A DNA stretch of 5,611 nt from an uncultured Clostridium sp. (GCF_934754915.1 NZ_CAKVKB010000181.1:1-5611); one strand, 5' to 3'. Counted from the stretch's first letter, positions 1-5,541 are shown. A program made the numbers and translations. The notes: generated from the letters alone by a model not told the origin.

Positions 1-18
1 CAATACTGCCCTTTTCAT
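1..18 (-). CDS. Possible 5' end of next gene in the polysaccharide cluster (partial)
   Basis: Only six codons are visible on the minus strand, reading MKRAVL, before the window ends. They follow the flippase stop codon by 53 bases on the same strand. A weak AGG lies a few bases upstream of the ATG. A hydrophobic start of the form MKxAVL is common in polysaccharide pyruvyl transferase family proteins, which often sit beside Wzx flippases, but six residues cannot establish a family. The alternative is that this ATG is chance and the stretch is simply flippase downstream sequence. Confidence 0.3.
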
Positions 19-71
19 TATTACCTGGCTGACGAGTGTTGACAAACTATCATTTTTCTAAAATCTTTGAA

Positions 72-1532
72 TTATTTTTTCAATACATTTTTAAATTTTC
101 CCATACATCGTTCATAAATATCAAAGAATACTTTATCTTTTGTAATAACAAGAATTGAAAGATATAACACCCCGCATAATAAAATATCAAAAGCACATGA
201 AATAATCATATTCTTCACATATAAATTCACAATGAATGTTAATGGAATAAACAAGATAGAATAATAAAAATATTTCATGTTTTCAAATCCAAATAATTTT
301 ATATTAAGTTTTAGTTCTTTTTTCACAATTCTATATTCACATAAAATTACAAGAATATTTGACAGTGCTGTAATCATAATAGAATTTGCTGGGGTAAATA
401 AACCACACATTAAAAGAATAAAGTTTAATACCACATTGAAAATTCCACATATAAAGAATATTTTAACATCTTCTTTTTCTTTCTTATATAAATATATAAT
501 TTGATTTGATATTATCCCCTGTACACCAAGAGTCAGCATATATATTGAAAATCCCATCATTACTGGATACCATGGTATGTAGTTCACATTGAATATCCAC
601 ATTACATGTTTTGAAACACACAAGAGTCCTATTGATGCTGGAAACAATAAAAGAAAATATATTCTCATAACTTTATTTAAAAGCCTTAAATACATGCTGC
701 TTTCATCATTTCCAAGATTATTTGCAAGTCTTGGCATACTGACTTGAATTATTGTAAGCATTAAAGTATTTATTATTGTCATAGCCTTCTGTGCTATTCC
801 ATATGCTGCCAAATCTGCTTCGCCTGAAAAACTGATTATAAGAAGTCTGTCACATTGGGTATATAAAAGGCTTGTATTTGAAAGAAGCATTGCCAGAAAC
901 ATTGGTTTTACATATTTTTTTATCTTTAAATGTGAAAAATCAAATTTAATCCTCTTCTTTATATAAAAATAACTCCATAAATTGTTGGCTACATTTACAG
1001 CTACTCCCAAATATATATACATATTAAAATCATCAATTGAATGGATAGCACATAAAATTATAACTGAATATATTATTTTTACTATCATTGTTTTTAATGC
1101 TATAAAATCATAATTTTCAAGAGCTTCATTAACCCATTCAACATAAAATAAATTCAATACTATGTTAAATCCCATAATAAAACATGCATAAAAAGCAGGA
1201 TTATCTTTATAAAATTTGAAAAGTCCAAACATATATATAGCTGTTACTATTATTGTTGCTGTTGTGCTTATTATAAACAGACTTGTGAAAGTCTGGCTCA
1301 GTTTCTTCTTATCATCACGAACCCTGCTTATTTCTCTAAGTCCATACTGATAAGCTCCAAAACCTGCAAATGCTATGAGAACTGTATTAAATGTTTCAGC
1401 CTGAGTTATATATGACATCTGATTTTGTGTAAAGGTTCTTGTTATTACTGGTGTTACTATTATTGGCAGTATTATATTGAATATATTCAATATTGATTTA
1501 AATAATGCATTTTTTGATATTGATTTAGCCAT
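72..1532 (-). CDS. Polysaccharide flippase, Wzx-like (MOP superfamily)
   Basis: This 486-residue integral membrane protein probably flips lipid-linked oligosaccharide repeat units across the cytoplasmic membrane for capsule, exopolysaccharide or wall-polymer assembly. By eye it holds about 12-14 hydrophobic segments, for example near residues 11-30, 43-63, 82-105, 113-133, 148-168, 291-313, 322-345, 357-380 and 420-465. The N-terminal layout is typical of the family: a helix ending in P-V-I-T-R, then a G-F-G-A-Y-Q-Y-G-L-R-E stretch, then the charged loop R-D-D-K-K-K-L-S. Family length is usually 400-500 residues, so it appears complete. The start is supported by AGGGAG five bases upstream of the ATG. 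It lies on the same strand as the transglutaminase and the pentapeptide pseudogene, with a 123-base gap that could hold its own promoter. The family is clear; the transported glycan is unknown. No glycosyltransferase is visible in the window to specify it. Confidence 0.93.
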   Translation of the reverse strand: MAKSISKNALFKSILNIFNIILPIIVTPVITRTFTQNQMSYITQAETFNTVLIAFAGFGAYQYGLREISRVRDDKKKLSQTFTSLFIISTTATIIVTAIYMFGLFKFYKDNPAFYACFIMGFNIVLNLFYVEWVNEALENYDFIALKTMIVKIIYSVIILCAIHSIDDFNMYIYLGVAVNVANNLWSYFYIKKRIKFDFSHLKIKKYVKPMFLAMLLSNTSLLYTQCDRLLIISFSGEADLAAYGIAQKAMTIINTLMLTIIQVSMPRLANNLGNDESSMYLRLLNKVMRIYFLLLFPASIGLLCVSKHVMWIFNVNYIPWYPVMMGFSIYMLTLGVQGIISNQIIYLYKKEKEDVKIFFICGIFNVVLNFILLMCGLFTPANSIMITALSNILVILCEYRIVKKELKLNIKLFGFENMKYFYYSILFIPLTFIVNLYVKNMIISCAFDILLCGVLYLSILVITKDKVFFDIYERCMGKFKNVLKK

Positions 1533-1575
1533 TTTTTCTCCCTAAACTTCAAATAAATTCTGTTATATGCATATT

Positions 1576-1604
1576 CTAATAATAAAATCAAAAAAATCTT
1601 GCAA
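1576..1604 (-). promoter_or_regulatory. Weak candidate promoter for the flippase gene
   Basis: On the minus strand, TTGCAA (1604-1599) is followed after 17 bases by TATTAG (1581-1576), in the gap upstream of the flippase ATG. Both boxes match the sigma-A consensus at four of six positions. Background A+T content here is so high that such matches arise easily by chance, so this is only a possibility. Confidence 0.22.
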
Positions 1605-1631
1605 TAATTTCATCATTTATTATAAGTTATT

Positions 1632-1661
1632 GATTAAAACACATATGATAAAATTTTAATC
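1632..1661 (-). other. Inverted repeat over the end of the pentapeptide pseudogene
   Basis: GATTAAAA (1632-1639) and TTTTAATC (1654-1661) form a perfect 8-bp stem with a 14-base loop that itself contains CATATG. It overlaps the stop codon of the pentapeptide pseudogene. No uridine run follows on the minus strand, and the stem is almost all A-T, so it is at best a weak terminator. It may be no more than a chance A+T-rich repeat. Confidence 0.3.
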
Positions 1662-1985
1662 TATTATTATATCCAAAGAACTTAGCAGACTTGTAACCTC
1701 TGGAAATGAAAATTTTGCCTTTTTTAAAATATTGCTGTTAATATCAATATTGTACCCATAAGCCCCTCTAAAATCTGCTTTGGACAAATTGCATCTGTTA
1801 AACTGGGTAGATGCAAAATTTATATCTTTAAAATTACATCCTTTTAAGCTGCATTCTTCAAAAAAACATTCCCCTGAAATTGTGAACTTGCAAATTTAAA
1901 ATTATCAAATTTCATTGATATTATCATCTATGCTTTCATTCCTATATTTTAAATCTCGTATTATTTCATCTTCAAAACATTCCAT
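1656..1985 (-). pseudogene. Pentapeptide-repeat protein, broken by two compensating frameshifts
   Basis: A good Shine-Dalgarno (AAGGAG, six bases before the ATG at 1985) starts a frame of 26 codons, MECFEDEIIRDLKY onward, ended by TGA at 1907-1905. Reading then continues one frame over as KFDNFKFASSQFQG. It returns to the first frame near the GGGG run at about 1872, giving ECFFEECSLKGCNFKDI, then NFASTQFNRCNLSKADFRGA, ending in SLDIIID at TAA 1656. Every fifth residue is F or L with small or polar neighbours, the A(D/N)LXX-type pattern of a right-handed quadrilateral beta-helix. The closing KKAKFSFPEV-SLL-LDI segment is typical of the C-terminal end of YjbI-type proteins. One extra A in the AAA run before TTTGAT and one missing G in GGGG would explain both shifts. 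The total of about 110 codons is roughly half the usual 200 or so, so internal loss is also likely. It follows the transglutaminase stop by 21 bases. Homopolymer sequencing error is a possible alternative. Confidence 0.82.
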
Positions 1986-2006
1986 AAATTTCTCCTTAAA
2001 TACTTT

Positions 2007-2765
2007 TTATTCTATTAAAACAGCTAAATTAATGTAATCTTCATTACAAGGTTCATAAGTCTTATCATCATTCCATACAAATCCTTCTCTTTTAAAAGAA
2101 TCATCACTTTTTAAAAAATATTTATCGCTGCTTGTATAATCATTGTTTGTAACATCTATATTATACCATTTGCCATCAATCTTTACCTCATTCCATCCAT
2201 GTGAAATACCATCCAAAGTTCCAAGTACAATTTTATTTTCAAGTCCTGCCATAGAAAACATCTTACTTGCAGTCATTGCATATCCATTACAGGTTGTAAA
2301 TCCTGTTGTAAGGCCTTCATAAGTATTGTCTTTTTCTAATGTGGTATCATACTGAAATTCATCACATATATATTTATTTATAGCCTTTACTTTTTCATAG
2401 TCACTCATATTTTCCCCTGCTATATTTTTAACCACAGGTTCAAGGACAGTATCTATATATTCTTCTTCTTCTTTTGATGTTCTATATGTTATATCAACCA
2501 AGATTTTTTTCCCTTTTTGTCTTACAGCTATACTTTTAATAGATCTTCTTAAATATTGATCATCATCAACAGATTCTTTTATGACATTTATTATATCAGA
2601 AGAATAATATGGTATCTCAAATTCTTCTTCCCATTGTTTTAGATTATTACGTATTATTTTTTCAAGTCTATCTGTATTATCATATGATGAAGCAAATGCT
2701 CCTTCAATGTTTAATGAAAATACAATTGCTAATGAAGCTATTATTTTAAATCTCTTGTTTATCAT
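2007..2765 (-). CDS. Secreted transglutaminase-like domain protein
   Basis: This 252-residue protein is probably exported. Residues 1-25 form a signal peptide: basic M-I-N-K-R-F-K, a hydrophobic core and an A-F-A cleavage motif before SS. The mature part has a polar N-terminal region (about 30-110), then a transglutaminase-like core (about 118-222). The Cys-His-Asp triad is recognisable: Cys159 in GFTTCNGYA, His189 in ISHGWNEV and Asp204 in KWYNIDVT. Family members of this bacterial type act as cysteine proteases, peptidoglycan-linked hydrolases or cross-linking enzymes. The substrate cannot be told from sequence. There is no lipobox cysteine and no obvious wall-anchoring or SH3 domain, so it may be freely secreted. 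GGAGGG lies nine bases before the ATG, supporting this start. It is the first gene of the minus-strand run and faces the long divergent intergenic region. Family assignment is firm; biological role is unknown. Confidence 0.92.
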   Translation of the reverse strand: MINKRFKIIASLAIVFSLNIEGAFASSYDNTDRLEKIIRNNLKQWEEEFEIPYYSSDIINVIKESVDDDQYLRRSIKSIAVRQKGKKILVDITYRTSKEEEEYIDTVLEPVVKNIAGENMSDYEKVKAINKYICDEFQYDTTLEKDNTYEGLTTGFTTCNGYAMTASKMFSMAGLENKIVLGTLDGISHGWNEVKIDGKWYNIDVTNNDYTSSDKYFLKSDDSFKREGFVWNDDKTYEPCNEDYINLAVLIE

Positions 2766-2810
2766 TTCCTAAGCCCTCCAAAATCCGCATCATTCATTAT
2801 CTAAAGATTT

Positions 2811-2838
2811 TTTATATCAGTGTGAATATAAAGATAAA
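2811..2838 (-). promoter_or_regulatory. Candidate extended -10 promoter for the transglutaminase gene
   Basis: On the minus strand an extended -10 element, TGATATAAA (2819-2811), lies about 45 bases before the transglutaminase start codon. A poor -35, TTTATC (2838-2833), sits 16 bases upstream of the -10. The TG dinucleotide one base before the -10 could compensate for the weak -35, as known for extended -10 promoters. The high A+T background limits confidence. Confidence 0.38.
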
Positions 2839-2964
2839 TCAATATATAGCATTCTTTAAGTAAATACATATATATTAATATTCCTTTAAATTATATAAAA
2901 CTATGGTAATCCAACATCCAAATTTAATTTTATTATTTAAATCATATACATGTATGGACTTAAA

Positions 2965-2999
2965 TTAACAATGCACAATTAGCAATGAATGATTAAATC
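2965..2999 (+). repeat. Left inverted copy of CAATT-rich box
   Basis: This 35-base stretch, starting TTAACAATGCACAATTAGC, matches the reverse complement of 3413-3447 at 25 of 35 positions without gaps. The first five mismatches are all transitions. The same core, CAATT(GA/AG)CAAT followed by GGAT/GATT and AAATC, appears a third time inverted at the end of the first tandem unit (about 3284-3309). The arrangement brackets 2965-3447, as terminal inverted repeats of a small non-coding mobile element would. Short interspersed repeats of this style are plausible in clostridia, but I cannot check copy number here. Confidence 0.6.
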
Positions 3000-3016
3000 C
3001 TTGTAATATTTTTTTC

Positions 3017-3058
3017 ATATGCTGCATATACAAGATAAATTTTAATCTTGCAGCATAT
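3017..3058. repeat. 10-bp perfect inverted repeat with nested stem
   Basis: ATATGCTGCA (3017-3026) pairs perfectly with TGCAGCATAT (3049-3058). Inside lies a second stem, CAAGAT (3031-3036) with ATCTTG (3045-3050). The two stems share bases 3049-3050, so either the outer 10 bp forms alone, or an 8-bp outer plus 6-bp inner stem with a six-base bulge. It is richer in G and C than its surroundings. No uridine run follows on either strand: the T run at 3009-3015 is on the wrong side for a plus-strand terminator. A structured RNA, a protein-binding site or an element end are all possible. Confidence 0.65.
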
Positions 3059-3182
3059 ATAATTTAATATATAAAAACTACAATTATATCATATCTTTTT
3101 TCTGTTACAGTAATATGTCAGAATTCTTTTTTACTCCATTATAATCTTTATTATGAAATGTATACATTATTTTCTTTAATAT

Positions 3183-3311
3183 TTTTTCATCTGCAGAGCA
3201 ATTCATAAAATAATACACTTAAACTTAAATATTGTTTAAATAAAAAAACTGAATAATAATTTAATCAAAGAAATCTCTGATGAGATTTTTCATCCTTTAT
3301 TGTCAATTGAA
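3183..3311 (+). repeat. Degenerate tandem repeat unit A with hairpin
   Basis: This first copy of a roughly 125-base unit shares several ordered blocks with unit B: TGCAGAG (3192-3198), an ATAAAATAATA-ACTTAA block, AATTTAATC-AAGAAAT, TGAGATTT and ATTGTCAATTG (3299-3309). Its hairpin is AAATCTC (3271-3277), loop TGAT, GAGATTT (3282-3288), a perfect 7-bp stem. The matching blocks keep the same order, but the middle differs in sequence and by a few bases in length, indicating old duplication. No coding function is seen. Confidence 0.72.
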
Positions 3312-3316
3312 ATATA

Positions 3317-3437
3317 TTTTCTCACTTGCAGAGGAAATGATAGAATAATATACTTAAGTATATGTTCCAATAAAAACCTAAATAAAAATTTAATCGAAGA
3401 AATTTCCATTGAGATTTCTTCCTAAATTGTCAATTGT
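3317..3437 (+). repeat. Degenerate tandem repeat unit B with longer hairpin
   Basis: This second copy has TGCAGAG at 3327-3333 and ATTGTCAATTG at 3426-3436. Its hairpin occupies the same place as in unit A and is longer: GAAGAAATTTC (3396-3406), loop CATT, GAGATTTCTTC (3411-3421), 11 bp with one G-T wobble. One pair that is C-G in unit A is T-G here, and one G-T in A is G-C here, so pairing is retained while sequence changes. The unit ends about 50 bases before the DUF4317 start codon, so it may lie in that gene's leader or promoter region. Confidence 0.72.
3348..3363. promoter_or_regulatory. 16-bp perfect palindrome inside unit B
   Basis: ATATACTTAAGTATAT is a perfect self-complementary 16-mer located about 125 bases upstream of the DUF4317 start. 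The matching position in unit A is not palindromic. It has the size of a dimeric regulator operator, but no regulator is linked to it and A+T-rich palindromes are frequent by chance. Confidence 0.35.
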
Positions 3438-3447
3438 ACATTGCCAA
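3413..3447 (-). repeat. Right inverted copy of CAATT-rich box
   Basis: This is the partner of the box at 2965-2999. Read on the minus strand it begins TTGGCAATGTACAATTGAC and ends at AAATC, which forms one arm of the unit B hairpin. Identity to the left copy is 25 of 35 without gaps. It overlaps the end of tandem unit B, so the tandem units and the inverted box are parts of the same repeat family. Confidence 0.6.
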
Positions 3448-3486
3448 TTGACTATATAAATTATCTTTAAATGAGAGGATTTAAAT

Positions 3487-4890
3487 ATGAGAAAAAAAGA
3501 TATACTTGAACTAAAAAAACGTTTAAAAAAAGATGACTGTACATTTACGAAAATGTGTGGATGCTACGTAAATGGTGAAAAAAATATCATTTTAAAATTT
3601 AATGAAACTTTTCTTAATCTTGAAGAAGATGAATTTTTTAAATATTTAGAGATTGCAAAAAAAACGTTGTCTGGTACAATAGGAAACAATCTTCTTCAGC
3701 TTGATTTTACTATGCAATCAGAAGAAGAAGGCGGAAGACAATTTGACCTTATGAAGCTCAAAAGAAGCTGTTTAAAAGATGAAAATCTTCTTGATGAATT
3801 TTATAATAATATAATAGATAATTATGATTATACTGGAAACTTTCTAATACTTCTTTTCCATGATGCTTATGATGTAATAATAAAAACTAAAGACAACATG
3901 AAAGTTGATGAATCAGAAGAAGTATATGAATATATTTTATGTGCTATCTGTCCTGTATCCTTATCAAAACCAGGCCTTAGTTATCTTCCAGATGACAACA
4001 GAATAGGTGCACGTTCAAGAGACTGGGTTGTTGAAGCTCCATCTAATGGATTTATATTCCCTGCTTTTATTGACAGAAGTTCTGATATTCATTCAGTCAT
4101 ATATTATACAAAAAATACAAAAGAAACCCATCCAGAACTCATGGAAGATGGTCTTGGATGCATTTCAAAACAGACTTCATCTGAACAAAAAGAATCCTTT
4201 ACAAATATAATAAAGAATGCAGCTGGCAGTGATGATGAAAAATCTGAAAATCTTGTTATGGAAATTCAGGATACCTTAAATATCCTTGTGGATAATCATA
4301 ATACAGTAAATGGAGATAATGCTGATCCTATGCTTCTTACAGATAACACCATTTCAGATGTTCTTGAAGAAAGCGGTGTTCCTAAGGAAATTTCTGAAAA
4401 AATACAAAAATCTTATACAGAGGAATTTGGTGATACACCTCCAGCAGCAGAAAATCTTATAGATTCAAAAATACTTGCAAAAAATGAGCAGAGGAAAAAA
4501 GAAAAAAGACTTGAAAAACAAGTTCAGATTCTGCAGAATAAACTTGAAAAAACTATGGAATCTTCCCATAATAATTCACCAGATACTGATGACTTACACC
4601 ATGAAGATTTAGACGGCAGAGCTGTCCTTGAAAATCTGAATAATGAAACTTTACAAAACATGGAAACTGCTGCTGATGTGGCACATATAAAGCTTGAAGA
4701 TGAAGATACTTTAAACGAAATATCAAATACTTCAAGTACCAAAACTTTGACTTATGATGTTATGGTCCAGGTCAATCCTGAAAAAGCTGATCAGATAAAA
4801 TATGAAATAATAGATGGCAGAAAATATCTTCTTGTTCCTATGGATGAAAATGAACAGGCTAATATAAATGGTGTAGAAAAATTATCTTAA
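3487..4890 (+). CDS. DUF4317 family protein with coiled-coil insertion
   Basis: This 467-residue cytoplasmic protein of unknown function has no signal peptide or membrane segment. I recognise the DUF4317 family by its opening, K-K-D-I-L-E-L-K-K, then the ITKMCGCYVNGEK-type motif (residues 19-32). Also diagnostic are KTLSGTIGNNLL (59-70), EEEGG (79-83), LILLFHDAYD (120-129), EVYEYILCAICPVSLSKPGL (145-164), RDWVVEAPSNGFIFPAF (178-194), DIHSVIYY (200-207) and ELMEDGLGC (217-225). The C-terminal piece YDVMVQVNPEKAD...DGRKYLL (423-449) is also family-like. Between them, about residues 328-418 hold a likely coiled coil (K/E-rich heptads around 330-358) and an acidic low-complexity linker. I recall most relatives passing almost directly from one part to the other, so this looks like an insertion. 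AGAGGA seven bases before the ATG supports the start. A small acidic gene follows after 20 bases. The family is firm; no activity is known to me. Confidence 0.93.
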   Translation: MRKKDILELKKRLKKDDCTFTKMCGCYVNGEKNIILKFNETFLNLEEDEFFKYLEIAKKTLSGTIGNNLLQLDFTMQSEEEGGRQFDLMKLKRSCLKDENLLDEFYNNIIDNYDYTGNFLILLFHDAYDVIIKTKDNMKVDESEEVYEYILCAICPVSLSKPGLSYLPDDNRIGARSRDWVVEAPSNGFIFPAFIDRSSDIHSVIYYTKNTKETHPELMEDGLGCISKQTSSEQKESFTNIIKNAAGSDDEKSENLVMEIQDTLNILVDNHNTVNGDNADPMLLTDNTISDVLEESGVPKEISEKIQKSYTEEFGDTPPAAENLIDSKILAKNEQRKKEKRLEKQVQILQNKLEKTMESSHNNSPDTDDLHHEDLDGRAVLENLNNETLQNMETAADVAHIKLEDEDTLNEISNTSSTKTLTYDVMVQVNPEKADQIKYEIIDGRKYLLVPMDENEQANINGVEKLS

Positions 4891-4910
4891 AAGAAGGGAA
4901 TTCATAAATT

Positions 4911-5138
4911 ATGAATAAAAAAATATATCGTATTATAAGCATAAGAGAACAGGATTTTGGATGCGAAGAACGTCCTGATGAAGAAGAATACTGTGTTGAT
5001 GTCATTCTTCAAGATGATAATACCAAAGAAAATTTAACTATAAGCGTTCCTGACCATATTCTTTATGAAAAACAGATTGATGTTGGATCTGTTGTATTTT
5101 ATGATGGAAATGAGTTAAGCAAATATACTATCAATTGA
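4911..5138 (+). CDS. Small acidic protein of unknown function downstream of DUF4317
   Basis: The 75-residue product has no recognised family. It is acidic, with a D-F-G-C-E-E-R-P-D-E-E-E-Y motif at residues 16-28. Alternating hydrophobic and polar stretches follow: VDVILQDD (29-36), NLTISVP (41-47), and GSVVFYDGNEL (58-68). These suggest a small beta-strand-rich fold. There is no signal peptide or membrane helix. The two cysteines (18 and 28) show no metal-binding spacing. The spacer from AAGGGA to the ATG is 11 bases, a little long. The 20-base gap after the DUF4317 stop, same strand, points to co-transcription and perhaps a shared role. Codon use is like its neighbours. That it is a real gene is likely from the ribosome site, spacing and sensible composition; function is unknown. 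Confidence 0.8.
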   Translation: MNKKIYRIISIREQDFGCEERPDEEEYCVDVILQDDNTKENLTISVPDHILYEKQIDVGSVVFYDGNELSKYTIN

Positions 5139-5163
5139 CAACGAAAGATAAAATCTTTATAAA
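5135..5163 (+). promoter_or_regulatory. Near-consensus sigma-A promoter before the MarR-type gene
   Basis: TTGACA (5135-5140, perfect -35) is followed by exactly 17 bases and TATAAA (5158-5163, five of six for -10). The -35 overlaps the TGA stop of the 75-residue gene. Transcription would begin near 5170, leaving a leader of about 27 bases before the MarR-type ATG at 5197. It is the best-matching promoter in the window. Confidence 0.58.
5144..5158. promoter_or_regulatory. Inverted repeat in promoter spacer, possible operator or weak terminator
   Basis: AAAGAT (5144-5149) and ATCTTT (5153-5158) are exact inverted arms around AAA, filling most of the space between -35 and -10 of the promoter above. 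That is a classic place for a repressor site, and MarR-type regulators often bind their own promoter. Alternatively the hairpin with the T run at 5165-5170 could be a weak terminator for the DUF4317 operon. The all-but-A-T stem makes the terminator reading weak. Confidence 0.35.
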
Positions 5164-5196
5164 ATTTTTTATATAGGTATTAACAGCAGTCATCAT

Positions 5197-5517
5197 ATGT
5201 ATATAGTAAGAATATGTGAACAGCCAGGAATATCTCTAAAAGATTTTATGAACTTATTCTACATAAATCCAAGCAATATCACCCGTGCTATTTCTTATCT
5301 TGAAAAACATGAATTTATAAAAAAAGTTCCTTCATCAGAAGACAAAAGAGTCTGGAATTTGTATCCTACTGAAAAATCAAAATCTATATGTCCTGAAATA
5401 ATAAAAATATATGATGAATTATATAGTATTGTTCTTAATGATTTTTCACAAAATGAAAAGGAAATGTTTAATGCATTTTTAAAAAAAACAGGAGAAAAAT
5501 TAATAGATATACTGTAG
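5197..5517 (+). CDS. MarR-family transcriptional regulator, N-terminally shortened (possible pseudogene)
   Basis: The open frame of 106 residues holds a winged helix-turn-helix. Helices run around residues 3-10 and 14-21, the recognition helix is in NPSNITRAISYLEKHEFI (25-42), and the wing is in SSEDKRVWNLYPTEK (46-60). The C-terminal helices (about 61-106) complete the usual dimerisation region and end normally. Full MarR proteins are about 140-150 residues and begin with a long dimerisation helix, which is missing here. Upstream codons in frame (5152-5196) read NLYKIFYIGINSSHH, whose INSSHH runs smoothly into the MarR pattern. They contain no ATG, GTG or TTG and are cut off by TAA at 5149-5151. 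The annotated ATG has no Shine-Dalgarno: only AGG 19 bases away. This suggests an N-terminal deletion or frameshift. A near-consensus promoter directly upstream could still express the short form, whose activity is uncertain. Confidence 0.72.
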   Translation: MYIVRICEQPGISLKDFMNLFYINPSNITRAISYLEKHEFIKKVPSSEDKRVWNLYPTEKSKSICPEIIKIYDELYSIVLNDFSQNEKEMFNAFLKKTGEKLIDIL

Positions 5518-5534
5518 GATGTATAAATAAACTT

Positions 5535-5541
5535 AAGGAGG
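5535..5541 (+). promoter_or_regulatory. Strong Shine-Dalgarno with no start codon
   Basis: AAGGAGG lies 17 bases after the MarR-type stop codon, the spacing expected for a next gene in an operon. No ATG, GTG or TTG follows at 5-13 bases. At nine bases there is GTT (5551), which would be a start after one substitution. That frame reads 14 more codons beginning KNNLYKSIK and stops at TGA 5596-5598. It looks like the remnant of a lost downstream gene, or it is chance. Confidence 0.4.

Larger units (their letters stand above)
2766..3486. other. Long divergent intergenic region with structured repeats, no supported gene
   Basis: These 721 bases separate the minus-strand transglutaminase from the plus-strand DUF4317 gene. 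I see no open frame with a ribosome binding site, and no tRNA or rRNA. The part next to the transglutaminase (2766-2960) looks like ordinary leader and promoter DNA. From about 2965 to 3447 it holds inverted copies of a CAATT-rich box, a long inverted repeat, two tandem degenerate units with matching hairpins and a 16-bp palindrome, each listed separately. A 12-bp palindrome, AATGTATACATT, also lies at 3157-3168. No convincing promoter is seen for the DUF4317 gene: the best pair is TTGTAC (3434-3439) with TAAATT (3457-3462), which is weak. Confidence 0.8.

Noticed and set aside
39..67. TTGACA at 39-44 as a plus-strand promoter
   Set aside because: No -10-like hexamer at 16-18 bases downstream (62-67 is AATCTT), and no plus-strand gene follows.
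277..504. 75-codon plus-strand frame
   Set aside because: It lies wholly antisense inside the clear flippase gene, has no ribosome site, and its hydrophobic composition mirrors the membrane protein opposite.
3001..3060. Rho-independent terminator at the 10-bp inverted repeat
   Set aside because: The T run precedes rather than follows the stem on the plus strand, and the minus strand has an A run after it.
3183..3437. CRISPR-like array
   Set aside because: Only two long, diverged units without uniform short repeats or unique equal-length spacers, and no cas genes.
3427..3469. Strong promoter for the DUF4317 gene in the TTG-rich stretch
   Set aside because: Several TTGNCA-like hexamers are present, but none has a good -10 at 16-18 bases. 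The TTG repeats come from the CAATTG box itself.
4007..4210. 67-codon plus-strand frame
   Set aside because: Out-of-frame shadow within the well-recognised DUF4317 conserved region, with no credible ribosome site.
4524..4742. Two minus-strand frames of 72 and 60 codons (4524-4742 and 4553-4735)
   Set aside because: Antisense to the DUF4317 linker; their serine/phenylalanine-rich content is the complement of acidic and lysine codons.
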